DNA from: Jackrogersella multiformis
Lineage: Eukaryota > Ascomycota > Sordariomycetes > Xylariales > Hypoxylaceae
Reading direction: 5' to 3'
NCBI GenBank assembly: GCA_902806575.1
Contig: CADCXD010000004.1
Location: 806,001 to 870,000 of the forward strand
Length of the DNA stretch: 64,000 nt
The translations under genes were made by a program, and so were the position numbers. Positions 1 through 14,763 of this stretch are shown in pieces (positions within the stretch are counted from its first letter, which is position 1; each line of letters begins with the position of its first letter). The notes under the pieces are model-generated. The model was not told where the DNA came from. It worked only from the letters and a program-made list of their open reading frames with translations, and searched no databases.

Positions 1-3000
1 TTTTAAAAGGATTTTTAACTTACGTAATATATTTTAAATTATTAATAACTACTTTTTTTAATCGTTTAATAAAATTATAAAGTTTTCTTAATATAATAAA
101 GATAATTATTAAAAAGGTAAATAAAGTTCCTTAAAAGTATAAAAAATATTTATTTTATAAAATCAATTTTATAAATTAATTTTTAACTTCTTCTTTTTTA
201 AGTCGATATTACGATAATTTTAAAAGAATATTAACCTTATTATTTTATTTATTTAATCGATAATTAATTATAAATTAATATAATAAAAGTTTTTATACTT
301 ATCAAATTTAACGTTAATTTAAAATTTTAGTTATTATAAAGTAAGTTAAATTTTAATAATTTAAATAAACTTTAATTTAATATTTAATTCCTTTTAAATA
401 TTAATATTATCTTTCAAAAAAATTTATTATAATTAATAATTTTTTATTATAAATTTTATAATTTATTTTTACCGATATAAACTTATAAAAATGATAGATT
501 ATAAGTTTAAATTTTTTTTTTAAAAAAAGAATAACGTTAATAATATAATTTAAGGCATTAATTTTAATATAAATTTATTTTAAAAAGTCGAAATAAACCA
601 TAATAAGGACTTAAATAAAATGGAATTTAAGTTTTTTAAAAGATTTATTTATTTCCTCGATTCATTTTTAATCCTTTTTATTTTTTTTATTTATATTAAT
701 GATTAATTTTATTATTTTTAAAAACTAATAAATTATTAAAATTCCTTTAATAATTTAAACGTTTTTTAATTATTAATATAATTAATTTTATTTTATATTA
801 TTAAAATATTATTAACTTTAATAATATAATTAAAGAAGTTTACTTTTTACACTTTTTAAAAGCATTTTTATAGGTTAATTATAAAGTAATATTTTATAAG
901 CTTTTTTAAGATTTTCTTAATAATTTTATTATGTTTTTTTATAATATTTATATAAATAAATTTTTTTTTTAAATATATTAAAAAATCTAAATCGATAAGA
1001 TTTTAAAAAATATTATTTATTATAAATTAAAAGGTTATAAGAATATTAATTAATTTAAAAGGCATAATTAAATATTTAAAAAAACCATACTTATATTAAA
1101 AAGTTAATTTTTATTTATTATTTTTTTAACTTTAATAAGGTAAAATCTTAACTTAAAATTAATTTTAATAAATCATTTTATAATTTTAAAGTAAGTTTAT
1201 AATTTAAATATTAAAGGTATAAGGTATTAAATAAGAATGGTAATATTATTTAAACCTTTATAATTTATTACGGGTTAAAAAGGATTTTAAAAACTTAATT
1301 TATTTATAAATATTATAAATATTATATAAAATAAAATTAATTTTTAAATATATCCGTTATTAAACATTTCGTTTAATTATAATTTTAACGTATCGAGTTC
1401 CCTTTCGTTTATAACGTAAAAAGGTTCTTAAAAAAGCGTTTTTTTTAAAAAAATTTAATAACGTAATCTTATAATTAATAATTTAAAAAGCGTTATCCTA
1501 TTTTCTTTATTATAATATATATAAATTCACGGAATTTTTTAAGAACGTTTTTTAATGTTTTATTTACCTTAATATTTTTTAAATTATGTAAAATTAAATT
1601 AATATAATATTTCCGATAATAAGAAAAATTAAGCTTAATTTTTTTAAGATTTAAGAAAAAGTTTACAGATTTATAAATTTCTATTTATTATTTAAAGCGT
1701 TTAATTTAAAATTAATTTTAAAAAAATAAAAGGATTAATATAATAACGTTTTATAAAAAGGATTTAAATTAAGTTAAAAGTTAATATAAATCGTATATAT
1801 TATCTTTTAATAATCAATAATTTTTTTTTTTTACTTTAACAAAATATTATTAGGATTAAATTTCTTAAATTTAATATTCTTTTTTATTATATATTAATAT
1901 TATATTAATAATAAGTTTATATTTTAAAATTAATTTTAAATAAAGTTTTTTTATAACTTTTATTTTATTTAACCTTTTAATTATCATAACTTAATATATT
2001 TTACCTTAATTTAACCATAAGATTTAATAAAGTATAACGTTAAAATTATTTAAAAATTTAAATTAAAATCTTTAATTTTTATAATTTAAAGATAAGATAA
2101 TTCCTATAAAGCTATATTTATTTATACTTTCTTTTATAATAAAAATATAAATTAAGTATTATTATCTTAAGATTATTTTATAAAAAAGATTTTATTTAAG
2201 TTTAATAATAAGTTTTTATTATTAACGTCTTTTTTAATAAAATAAAAAAAGGTTTAATAATTATTACGTTTATAATGTTAATAAGATTTTTTATCTTTTT
2301 TTCGTTAATTTATATTTATTTAATTAATTTCTTTTAAAACATTTTTATTATTAAATTAAACCTTATCCTTTTAATTTATTCTTAACTTACTTTTATTTTT
2401 AAATTTATTATTATTTTTTAAAAGTTAATTTTAACCCAGATTAAAACGGGTTTCCCTTTTGCGATTAACTTAATTTAATTTTAAAAATTTTTAAGTTAAA
2501 ACGGGCCTTTTTTTTCTTAAAATATCGAGGTTAATTAATATATTTTTATATATTTAACTTATTTTTTAAATAATAGCAAGGAATTTTTTATTTATATTTA
2601 AAAATCCTTTTTATTTAAAATAAATTAATTTAATAATTTTATTAAAGAAAGTTTTAATAATATAATTTTAAAACGTTATTTTAAATTATTAAATTATTTT
2701 ATTAAGGTTTAATAATTTAATAAAATATTAAATAATATTTTTTTAATATTTAATTTTATTTATCTTTTTTAAGTTATAATGTAAAAGAAATAAATTAATT
2801 ATTTTAAAGCTTTAAATAATCGGTTATTATTATTTTAAGGTAAAAGATTTTTGTCGTTATATAAAGGTATGAGATTATCCCGGGATAATTCCTTAAAAAG
2901 GGTTTTAAGTAATTTAAGGTTTTAAAATTAATTATTAAAATTAAAGTTATTTAAGTTATTATTAAATATTCCGGTAACTTTTTTAAAGGGAATTTTTCCC

Positions 3001-4526
3001 TTATTATTTTTAAATATAAAAAGGTTAATTTTAACGAAATTAAATTATTAATAAAACCTTTTAATTATTTTTTTAATTTAAGCTTATAAAAAGGATTATA
3101 AAAAAAAGGTTTTTTATTTAAATTTTTAAATTAAAGTATTTAATAAATAATATTTTAAAATATATTAAAAAAATTTAATTTAATTAACGTTTTTAATATA
3201 ATACGTTTTTTAATATTTTTTAAAATAAAATTAATATTAATTAATTTATTAAAAGTTAATAAAATATTAAATTTATTAAAAACGGTTTAAATATAAGCTT
3301 TTAAATTATTAAATTAACGATAAATCTTTACGTTAATATATACGGGGTTTATATATTTTCTTATAAAAAAATTATTAATTTAAGATTTTTTAATATAAAC
3401 TTAATTTATTATTTTTTATTAAAAATCTTTTTACTTTTTAATATTTTAATAAAAAGTTTAAAAGGTTTATTAATAATTTTTATTAAGCTTAATTATTTTA
3501 TATATATTAAGTAATTATATTTTAAATTTATTATTTAAAATAAATTACTTATTTATTTATTAATATTATACCGGTTTAATTAAATTAAATTATTATATTA
3601 TAAATTATATAAAAGGGTTATTAAAATTAATTTTGATATTATTAATATTAAAAACGTTTTATATAATTATTTTATAATTTTAAAAATTATAAAAGATTAT
3701 AATATTATTATTATTAAATTAAAATAATTTAAGAATAAAAAAAAGATTTTAAGATAATATATTTTCTATTTTAAATATCTTAATAAAGAATTATATATTA
3801 AAACGTTATTTAGTTTTAATAAATTCTTATAAACGGTAATTTTTTTTATACTTATTTTTAGCTTTAAAATTTTGTAAAAAAAGTATTATTAAAGATTTAA
3901 AAGATTATTTATCGTTTAATAAAAGGAATAATTTAAGGTTTTATAAATTAATAAATAATAAGGTTAAAATATAAATATTCGGCTTAAATATTTATAAAAT
4001 AATAAAATATAAAATATCTTTTATAACTATAATAATATATATAATAATAAAATTAATAAATAATATTAATATAATATATTTTAATAAGAAATTTCTTTAA
4101 GTAAGTTAATTACTTATAAGTAATTAAAATAAGGTAATTTTTAAAAAAGCTTTAATTTTTTTTTAAAAGATACGTGCTTTTTTAAAAATAAAATCTTTTT
4201 AAAGAAAAGAGAATTATTTATAATAAAAGTAATAAAACTTAAAATTATAATTTAATTTTAAATAATAATTCTTTATAATTTTAAAGTCCTTACCTTTTTT
4301 TTCTTTTTATAAAAAAAACGTAATAACTTATATATATATAATTTAAATATTTCTTTAAGCGTTATTAATACCTTTTTAATCTTATTAATTTAATCTTATA
4401 TATATTAATTAAATCTTTTAATTAATTTTATTTAATAGCTTTATTTTATAAGTTTTAATATATTTCGTATTTATTAGTTTATATATATTAATTATATTTT
4501 GTTTCGTAAAGCTTATTCGTATAATA
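1..4526 (+). mobile_element. LTR retrotransposon copy A, 3' part, RIP-degraded
   Basis: This is the internal and 3' part of an LTR retrotransposon; its 5' part lies outside the window. Base 1 corresponds to about 9685 in copy B and about 21480 in copy C, and the three can be followed in parallel with mostly C/T and G/A differences. The sequence is extremely AT-rich and no long reading frame survives, so Gypsy or Copia cannot be told apart. A purine-rich run just before the right LTR (about 4199-4213) looks like a polypurine tract, which gives + orientation. Relative to B and C it lacks about 290 bp near 2777, joined at a short ttataat match. Confidence 0.85.
4219..4526 (+). repeat. Right LTR of copy A
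   Basis: This 308-bp stretch matches the LTRs of copies B and C. Its first bases (TATAATA) are the RIP-altered form of TGTGACA seen at the start of copy C, and its last bases (TATAATA) correspond to TATGACA at the ends of B and C. The DNA after 4526 does not match the LTR family. Confidence 0.8.
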
Positions 4527-7059
4527 TAAGTCGAGTGGTTAAACCTTATTATTAAATAATACGTATGCGTGGGCATGGCGTTATAATGGATATATTAAAC
4601 TGTAATATTTACGTTAATATACGATGGAAATATTATATTTATTGTTGCGATATCTCCTTTTTTTTAATATTTTTCGTTTATTATAAAAAGGTAAAAGTAA
4701 AAGCTTTAATTCTTTACATTAAGTAGGACGTTACTTAGGTTTATGTTATTTGTTTATTCTTTTTAATATTATAATACTTAATTATATGGCCGACGATGTT
4801 TTAATCTGCTTTTATTATACTTATTTTTATATTATTTGTTTTTACTTTTTTTATTTATAAAAAGTATTATTATAATAATATTAATAAATATAATTTTTAC
4901 TTTTTTAAAAGCCTTAAATGTTAAGGTAATTATTTTTTAAGCATAAATTAGTACGACGAGATATTAAATATTAATGTTACGAGAGAATATTAGTTTTAGA
5001 TTTAAAACGGAACCGTAATAATCGATAAGGTCGAGCGCGTAGTTTTATTTATTAATGAATTAATACCGGGACTTACGATAATCGTAAATTGAGGAGATAT
5101 TATTATCGTTTATATATATAATGTATTAAAGATTAATGGTACGAGTATCGTATATATAAATGTTTTATATTTTATTTTATTTAATTTATTATTACTTTAA
5201 GGTTATTTTATAAAAGGTAACTCGATTAAGTATTAAAAAGTAATTATAATAGTTTAAATATTTATTTTTACGATATATATTAATATTTAATAATACTAAT
5301 ATAATTTAAGGTAAATTAATTAATAACGGCGCGGGCGTTTTTATTAATTAAAGCTTTAATTAACGTGCGTTATATTAATTAACTTTTACGGTTAATTACC
5401 CGTTATTTTAACCTTACTTAAGGAATTATTTAAAAAAAAACGAAGCGATTAATTAAGCTTATTTTAATTTAAGTGATATCGGCTTTTACTTAACGTATAT
5501 TTATACGGCTATTTTTTATTTCTTTTTTATTTTAACTTTTTTAACTTTTTAATATTTACTTTATTATTATTCGAAGCGCTTAAATCGAAGGATTTATATA
5601 AAATATTTCGTAATTTTACTTAATAAAGAACGGTGCTTTTTACTTAAATAACGTGGTTTTTACTTATAAATTTTTATATTTATTTATTCGTTTATTTAGT
5701 TTTATTTTTTTTTATAACTTTTATAAATTCTTAATTTAAAGCCGGATTAATTTACGATATATTAGTTTTAATTCTTTTAAAAGTTCGTTAAAAATAGCCG
5801 CTTTAAAGTATAAGTTACGAAAATAAAAAGATTATTTATTAATTATTATCTCGATAAGTATATAAATCGGCTCGACGATATTATTTTATTTATTAACGAT
5901 AATATTTTAAAAGAGCGAGATTATATATAAAATGTTTAAATAAAATAAGTATATTTTTTTTTTTTATTATTTTAAAAGATACGTATAATTTTAAATTAAA
6001 TTAACCGGTTAAACTGTAAATTTTATAATGATTTAAGCCTTAATAACGAAGATATTTAAATTATATTTACGTGTGATTTTAAGAAAGCCGATACGTAAGC
6101 TTTATTTTATAGGTTTTTATATCGATACGCGAAGGAGGACTTAATATAAAAACGTATTATTTTAAGTTTTAAAAAATACGAAGAAAAACGTATGTTAAAT
6201 TCGGCACATATCGTAACGGAAATTTAACGAGGGCTAGTCGCTTCGGCCGAGTATCGTATTTTTAAGTTATAAAGGAAGGAAGGTAACGTTACGGGTTTTT
6301 TAAAAATTTAGCTTTAAAATGGCTTTAGTGCGAGTCGAATTTTATGTACGCACCGGGAATTTAATCGTTTTATCTTAATTTAAGGCCGGTTTAAAAAGAT
6401 AACTTAATATAATGTTAAAATCTAAAAGCGAGAAATTATTTATAATAAAAAGTTAATAAAATCGTATTAAATATAATTTAATAAATAAAATATAACGCGA
6501 TTAAAGTGACTTTTACGTTAACGACGATTTTTTTTTTATATAACGGTAAAGTTAATTATTACGTAATGCGTTATTTTAAGTTAATTATTATATTTAATAA
6601 TGTAAAATCTTTTTACCTTAACGGGTTATAAATCTTTACCTCGATAAGTTATAATAATCTTTAAATTAATTAAATTAAACTTATAAAATAAATTATAAAT
6701 CGAATTAAAATTACTCTTTTAAGCTTAAATATATAAAAGGTAAGAGATTTTTAAGTTTTAATATAATTTATTTATTAGCTTTTTATTATACCGGAAATCT
6801 TTATTTTATCCCTTAAAAGAGCGTATTTATTTATTATAAGTATATTTAAATATATTACGTATATTATTTTTTATTATTAATTTATAAGTTTAACTTTTTA
6901 ATATTAAAGTTAAAAATGTTATTAACCTTATTATTTAAAAGGTTATTAAGCTAAATACGGATTAAGGTGTTATTATTTAAAGGGTATTATTATCGAAAGG
7001 CGTTATAACGAACGCTTTAAACTTTATTCCCGATATTTTTAACCTTAAATCGTAATTTA
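4527..7059. other. AT-rich, RIP-like stretch without a recognisable gene
   Basis: This gap between LTR copy A and the PTR2 remnant is AT-rich but less extreme than the elements, with CG and GC patches around 5000-5400 and 6180-6380. It has no long open frame and no match that I can see to the LTR family. It could hold the promoter and first residues of the PTR2 gene plus another decayed gene or element. I could not decode any of it. Confidence 0.5.
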
Positions 7060-8031
7060 ATTTATTAAATAAAAATTATAACGTCGTTAATAATAAAGTT
7101 TACCCGTTATTAATTAACGACGAACGTAAAATATTACGTAAGGTTTATAATTTAATCTTTATAACGGTTTAATTATTTTACTTTATAAAATTAATTAAAC
7201 GAAGTTTTTATTATAACGTAAAAGTTATTTTTAATAATTATATATAATTTCCGCTTTTTAAAAATAAGCTAAAAATAGGGGTAATCGATTTAATAAAACT
7301 AAATTTACATACCGGAACATTTAATTTTAACCTTTAAATTACTTTAGCCTTAAGGTTTTTTTTTTTTTTTTTAATTTACGTCGTGCTTATTTTCAATATT
7401 TAAATAATAAACACTAAAATCGAACATTACTAAACCATTATATAAAATGTTATAATTAAAATTATTACTTATATTATTATGGTTAATAAAACGACCTTAA
7501 GTTTTTTATAAGCCGGCAAAAATATTACTCCGTTCTTCGTTAATTTTATATTTCTTATAATTAAAGCCGGAATTTTTAAACCGAACGTTACGCTAACTAT
7601 TATTAACTAATATAAATATTAAAAAGAATATATTAAAGTATTTAAATTAAATAAAAAAATACTAATCGATCTTAAGATAATAATTAATTATATTATGCTT
7701 ATCTTTTATATTTTTATTAATATCGGTACGTTTTTCTCCATTATTATTATTTATATCGAAAAAAACTATAGTTTTTAATTTATTTTCTTAATACTAAGCA
7801 TTATCTATATACTCTTACCAATCCTACTCGTTACCATATATAAATACACCATAAAAAAGGCATTATAAGGCTTTAATTTAACTTGTTTTATTAAAATCAT
7901 TATCTCGGCGATAAAAATAAATAAAAGAAACGTTTTTTCGACCAACTTTTAATATAATATAAAGTCCTCCGTATTAGCAAAAAGAAACATCTATATTAAT
8001 TATTCCGAAAAAAACGTAAACAATACCTAGC
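7060..8031 (+). pseudogene. PTR2-type peptide transporter, 5' part, RIP-degraded
   Basis: Read with RIP in mind, the + strand gives a proton-coupled oligopeptide transporter (POT/PTR2; di/tripeptide uptake at the plasma membrane). From about 7077 a frame reads NDERKILRKV, then KVIFNNYI at about 7240, as in fungal PTR2 N-termini. After a frame change at the poly-T near 7365 come AGIFKPNVT (about 7565), YKYxKEYIKV, IMLIFYIFINIGTFFS (about 7695), YIEKNY and SVLAKRNIYINYSEKNVNN (about 7960). Many TAA/TAG codons sit where Gln or Trp is expected. The frame runs into the LTR of copy B at 8032. The true N-terminus was not found. Confidence 0.85.
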
Positions 8032-8344
8032 TATAATAAAGGCAATAAAGCTTAAAATTATAATTCAATTTCAAATTATAATTTTTTATAATCTTAAAAT
8101 TTTTACCTTTTATTTCTTCTTACGAAACGAAGCGTAATAATTTATATATATATAATTTAAATATCTCTTTAAACGTCGTTAACGCCTTTTTAATCTTATT
8201 AATTTAATTTTACATATATTAATTAAATCTTTTAATTAATTTTATTTAATAATTTTATTTTATAAGTTTTAATATATTTTATATTTATTAATATATATAT
8301 ATATATTAATTATATTTTATTTTATAAAACTTATCTATATAATA
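8032..8344 (+). repeat. Left LTR of copy B
   Basis: A 313-bp repeat equal in length to the right LTR at 14451-14763. It begins TATAATAAAGGCAATAAAG, matching TGTGACAAGGGCAATAGGA of copy C after C-to-T and G-to-A changes. Confidence 0.85.
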
Positions 8345-11300
8345 TTAACTTTTTTTTTTTTAATATTTGATTTTAAATATTTTAAAGGATTATAAAATTA
8401 TAAAGTTTATCGATATGTTATTTATAAAATAATTTAATTATTGCCTTTATTTTATTATTAAATATATATTTATAAAGTTTTTAAATTTAATACTTTTTAA
8501 TCGGCTAACCTTTTTATTTTATAAAATATTTTATTTAATAATTTTTAAATTCTATTAAAGTTATTTTACGTAAGATTTAATTAAAGTTAAGGAATTCTTA
8601 ATTATTAATACGATAAGATTTAATAAATAAGATATAAAATAAGTTATATATTTTTTAACTTTTAAGTAAAGTAAGTTTTATTATTATAAAAAAGATTACT
8701 TATTAAATTTTAAAAGTTTTTAAAAGTTTTTTATTTAATTTTTTAATAAGGCGTTTAATTTTAATATTTTTTATATTAAGTATTATAAATTATTTTTTTT
8801 AAAAAATTGGTATATTTTTTTATCGTTTATTTACCTATTCTTTTATCCGTTAACGGTTTTATTTTAAATATTTTTATATTTCTTAATATATTTATATTAT
8901 TTAATATATATATAATTTATTTTTTAAATTATATAAAGTACTTATAAAAAAGTTATAAATAATTAAATAATAATTATAATGAATATAAAAAGGTATAAAT
9001 TATATTAATAATAAGGTAATATTATTATAAGTAAATTTAGTTATTATAAAAAGATCTTCTTAGTTATTTATTTTATAATTAATAAAAGCTTTAAAATAAA
9101 TCTTTAAGATTTAATTAAAGCGTTTTATTTAATTATTAATTTACAGGTAAAACGTAATATTTATACGGGATTTTATTTTTATTAATTTAAAGTTTTTATT
9201 AAAAATAATATTTAATAATACGCTATATAATCTTTAATATTATTTAATAAAAGTTTTAATTAAATTATTAAATTTTTTTCTTTTTACTTTAAAAAAGATA
9301 AAATAAGCTATTTTTAAAAATAGATTTATTATTATTTAAATAAAGTTATAACCGTTTAATAAAAAAAAGTTTATAATAAAATTTATTATTATTATTAATT
9401 AAGATTTATAATGTAATTTTATTAATTAAAGATATTTATATAAAACGTAACGAAGGATCTTATTTTATTAATATTTTAAATAACTTTATACGTAATTTTA
9501 AACAATATTTTTAATATTTAACCATTAAAAATTTTAAGTAATTAATTTTAAGGTTTTATTTATTCTTATATATTTAATAATAAGGATATTATATTTAAAA
9601 GAAATAACTTCTTTTTAAAGTTTTATAAATATCTAAAGCTTATTTTTTTAATATAAGAAATTATCTTAAAAAATAATATCCTTAAAGAAGTTTATAATTT
9701 ACGTAATATATTTTAAGTTATTAATAGTTATTTTTTTTAATTTTTTTATAAAGTTAAAAGTTTAATTAAAGATAATAAAATTATATAATTTAATAAAAAC
9801 AGCTATTAAAAAGGTAAATAAAGTTCTTTAAAAATACGAAAAATATTTATCTTATAAAATTAACTTTATAAATTAATTTTTAATTTTTTCTTTTTTAAAT
9901 CGATATTACGGTAATTTAGAAAGAATATTAACTTTATTATTTTATTTTCTTAATCGATAATTAATAATAAATTAATATAATAATAATTTTTATACTTATT
10001 AGGTTTAACGTTAATTTAAAATTTTAGTTATTATAAAATAAGTTAAATTTTAATAATTAAAATAAACTTTAATTTATTATTTAATATTTTTTAAATATTA
10101 ATATTATTTTCTAAAAAAGTTTATTATAACTAATAATTTCTTATTATAAATTTTATAATTTATTTTTATTAGTATAAATTTATAAGAATAATAAGTTATT
10201 AATTTAAGCTTACCTTATTTATCTTTTTAAAAAAGAATAACGTTAATAATATAATTTAATATATTAATTTTAATATAAATTTATTTTAAAAAATTAAAAT
10301 ATACTATAATAAAAACCTAAATAAACCGAAAGTTAAATTCTTTAAAAAATCTATTTATTTTCTCGGTTTACTTTTAATCTTTTTTATTTCTTTTATTTAC
10401 GTTAATAATCGATTTTATTATCTCCGAGAATTTCTTTATAAATTGTTAATAAAAGTTTATAAAATTAATAAATTATTAAGATTTTTTAAAGGATTTAAAT
10501 ACTTTTTAATTATTAATATAATCAACCTTATTTTAAGTTATTAAAATATTATTTATTTCGATAATATATTTTAAAAAATCTACTTTTTATACTTTTTAAA
10601 AATATTTTCGTAAGTTAATTATTAAGTAATATTTTATAAATCTTTTTAAAACTTTTTTAATAATTTTATTATATTTTTTTATTATATTTATATAAATAAA
10701 AAGATTATTTAAATATATTAAAAGGTTTAAATTAATAAAATTTAAAAAAATATTATTTATTATTAATTAGAAAATTACGGGAACATTAATTAATCTAAAT
10801 GGTATTATTAAATATTTAAAAAAAGCTATATTTATAACAGAATATTATTTTCCATTTATTTCTTTTCTTAATCTTAATTAAATAAAATCCTAACTTAAAA
10901 TCGATTTTTATAAATTACTTTACGGTTTTAAAATAAGTTTATAATTTAAATATTAAAGATATAAAATAGCGAATAAAAATAATAATATTATTTAAACTTT
11001 AATAATTAATTATTAGTTTAAAAAGATTTTAAGGATTAGATTTATCGATAAATATTATAAATATTATATAAAATAAGGTTAATTTTTAAATTTAACTATT
11101 ATTAATTATTTTATTTAATTATAATTTAAATATATTAAGTTCTTTTTTATTTATAACGTAAAAAAAATTTTTTTTTAAAGATTAATAAAATAATCTTAAG
11201 GTTAAAGTTTAAAAAGTATTATCCTATTTTTTTAATTATAATATATATAAATTTATAAAATTCCTTAAGAATATTTTTTATTATCGTTATATTAATTAAT

Positions 11301-11533
11301 TTTTTTAAGTTATATAAGGTTAAGTTAATATAATATTTCCGATAATAAAAAGAAGTTTACGAGTTTATAAATTTTTATTTATTATTATAATATAATAATA
11401 TTACATTTATTATTTAAGGCGTTTAATTTAAAATTAATTTAAAAAAAATAATCTTTTTAATAATAAAGGATAAAAAAATTAATATAATAACATTTTATAA
11501 AAAAAACTTAAGTTAAATTAAAAATTAATATAA

Positions 11534-11602
11534 ATTAAATATATTATTTTTTAATAATTAAATATATTATTTTTTAATAATTAAATATATTATTTTTTAA
11601 TA
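11534..11602 (+). repeat. Triplicated 23-bp unit inside copy B
   Basis: Three near-perfect head-to-tail copies of a 23-bp unit beginning attaaatatatta. The matching place in copy A (about 1790-1830) and copy C has one copy only, so the expansion is private to copy B. Confidence 0.8.
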
Positions 11603-14450
11603 ATTAATAACTTTTATTTTTTTATTTTAAAAAGAAATATTATTAAAATTAAATTTTTAGAATTTAATAATATTTATACTTAATATTTATTTTTATTATA
11701 TAATAATATTATATTAATAATAAGTTTATATTTTAAAATTAATTTTAAATAAGATTTTTTTATAACTTTTATCTTATTTTTAATTAATCTTTTAATTATT
11801 ATAATTTAATATATTTTACCTTAATTTAATTATAAAATTTAACAAAATATAACGTTAAAGCTTTTTAAAAATCGAAATCGAAATCTTTAATTTTTATAAT
11901 TTAAGGATAAAATAATTCTTATAAGATTATATTTATTTATACCCTTTTTTATAATAGAGGTATAAGTTAAGTATTATCGTTTTAAGGTTATTTTATAGAA
12001 GAAATTTTATCTAGATTTAATAATAAGTCCTTACCATTAACATCCTTTTTTATAAAATAAAAAAAAGTTTAATAATTATTACGTTTATAATATTAATAAG
12101 ATTTTTTATTTTTCTTTCGTTAATTTATATTTATTTAATTAATTCCTTTTAAAATATTTTTATTATTAAACTAAACCTTATCTTTTTAATTTAATTTTAA
12201 CTTAAATTAAACCGGTTTTTTCTTTTACAATTAACTTAACTTAACTCTAAAAGCTTTTAAGTTAAAGTAAGCCTTTTTTTCCCCGAAATATTAGGGTTAG
12301 TTAATATATTTTTATATATTTAACTTATTTTTTAAATAGCGATAAAAAATTCTTTATTTATATTTAAGAATCTTCCTTATTTAAAATAAATTAATTTAAT
12401 AATTTCGTTAAGAAAGATTTTAACGATATAATTTTAAAATATTATTTTAAATTATTAAATTATTTTATTAAGATTTAATAATTTAATAAAATATTAAATA
12501 ATATCCCTTTAATATTTAAGTTTATTTTTTTTTTTAAATTATAATACCTTTTTAAAAGATTTATAAAACGTTTTTAAAAAGTAATAATATATATTACTTA
12601 AATATTAAAGATTTTTAATTATATTATTTAATTTTTACGTTATTAATATTATAATTATACTTTTTTAAATAATAACAATTTAATTTAATTAATATAATAA
12701 AAACTTTTAAGAAAACTTTTCGTATATATTTTTAAATATATCTTAACTTTTATTTATTAAATTTAAAATTTTATAAAATCTTTATTATTATAAATAATAA
12801 GTTTATTAAGTTATATTAAATTAACGATAATTATAATATAAAAAGAATAAATTAATCGTTTTAAAGCTTTAAATAATCGGTTATTATTACTTTAAAGTAA
12901 AAGATTTTTATTATCATATAAAAGTATAAAATTACCCCGAGATAATCCTTTAAAAAAATCCTTAAATAATTTAAGGTTCTAAAATTAATTATTAAAATTA
13001 AAATTACTTAAGTTATTATTAAATATTTTAACGATCTTTTTAAAAGAAATTCTTTCCCTATTATTTTTAAATATAAAAAGGTTAACTCTAATAAAATTAA
13101 ATTATATTTAAACCTTTTTAGTTATTTTCTTAACCTAAATTTATAAGAACAATTATAAAAAAAAAGGTTCCTTATTTAAGCTTTTAAATTAAAATATTTA
13201 ATAAATAATATTTTAAAATATATTAAGTTTTTTCGATTAAAAAAATTTAATTTAATTAATATTTTTAATATAATACGCCTTTTAATATTTTTTAAAATAA
13301 AATTAATATTAATTAATTTATTAAAAACAGCTTAAATATAAGCCTTTAAATTATTAAATTAATAATAAATCTTTACGTTAATATACATAAAATCTATATA
13401 TTTTCTTATAAAAAAATTATTAATTTAAGATTCTTTAATATAAGCTTAATTTATTACCTTTTATTAAAAATCCTTTTATTTTTTAATATTTTAATAAAAG
13501 GTTTAAAAGGTTTATTAATAATAATTAATTATTTTCTTAAATTTATTAATAACTTTTTTATTAAGTTTAATTATTTTATATATATTAAATAATCGCATTT
13601 TAAACTTATTATAAAAAATCTAAACTAACTTATTAAACTTATTATTTAAAATAAATTACCTATTTATTTATTAATATTATACCGATTTAATTAAATTAAA
13701 CCATTATATTATAAATTATTTAAACCATATTATATTAATTTTAGATTTAATTTTTATTAATAATTTAATTACCCGTAACGATAATAATAAATATTTAAAT
13801 AATATAATAATTATGATACATTTTTTAATAAAACTTAATAAACTATATAAAAAGATTATTAAAATTAACTTTAATATTATTAATATTAAAAGCATTTTAC
13901 ATAATTATTTTATAATTTTAAAAGTTATAAAAAATTATAATATTATCGTTATTAAATTAAAATAATCCGGGAATAAAGAAAAAATCTTAAAATAATATAC
14001 TCTTTATTTTAAATATTTTAATAAAGAATTATATATTAAAGCATTATTTAATCTTAATAAGTTCTTATAAATGATAATTTTCTTTATACTTACTTTTAGC
14101 TTTAAAATCTTATAAAAAATATTATTAAAAACTTAAAAGATTATTTATCGTTTAATAAAAATAGTTTAAGGTTTTATAAATTAATAAATAATAAAGTTAA
14201 AATATAAGTATTTAACTTAAATATTTATAAAATAATAAAATATAAAATTTACTTTATAACTATAATAATATACGTAATAATAAAATTAATAAATAAAATT
14301 AATATAATATACTTTAATAAAAAACTTTTCCAAATAAATTAATTACTTATAAATAATTAAAATAAAAAAATTTAATAAAAAGATTAACTTTTTTTTAAAA
14401 AGTATATACTTTCTTAAAATAAGGTTTTCTTAAAATAAAAAAGAATTATT

Positions 14451-14763
14451 TATAATAAAAACAATAAAGCTTAAAATTATAATTTAATTTTAAATTATAA
14501 TTCTTTATAATTTTAAAGTTTTTACTTTTTATTTCTTCTTACAAAATAAAACATAATAACCTATATATATATAATTTAAATATTTCCTTAAGCGCCGTTA
14601 ACGCCCTCTTAATCCTATTAATTCAATCTTATATATATTAATTAAATCTTCTAATTAACCTTATCCAATAATTTTATTTCATAAATTCCAACACATCTCA
14701 TATTTACCAATATGCATACATATATTGATCATACTCTGCTTCGTGAAGCCTATCCGTATGACA
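14451..14763 (+). repeat. Right LTR of copy B
   Basis: A 313-bp LTR ending CTTCGTGAAGCCTATCCGT then ATGACA. The last 150 bases keep many more C and G than the left LTR, showing how RIP fades at the element edge. Confidence 0.85.

Larger units (their letters stand above)
8032..14763 (+). mobile_element. LTR retrotransposon copy B, full length, RIP-degraded, inside PTR2
   Basis: A 6.7-kb element bounded by two 313-bp LTRs (8032-8344 and 14451-14763). The interior aligns with copies A and C throughout. No ORF survives, and G and C are largely lost except near the right edge. It separates two halves of a peptide-transporter gene that read in the same direction. The 5 bases before it (ctagc) and after it (cgttc) differ and RIP transitions alone do not reconcile them, so there is no visible target duplication; about 90 transporter codons are also missing at the junction. 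Insertion followed by a deletion, or recombination between two copies, would explain both. Confidence 0.88.
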
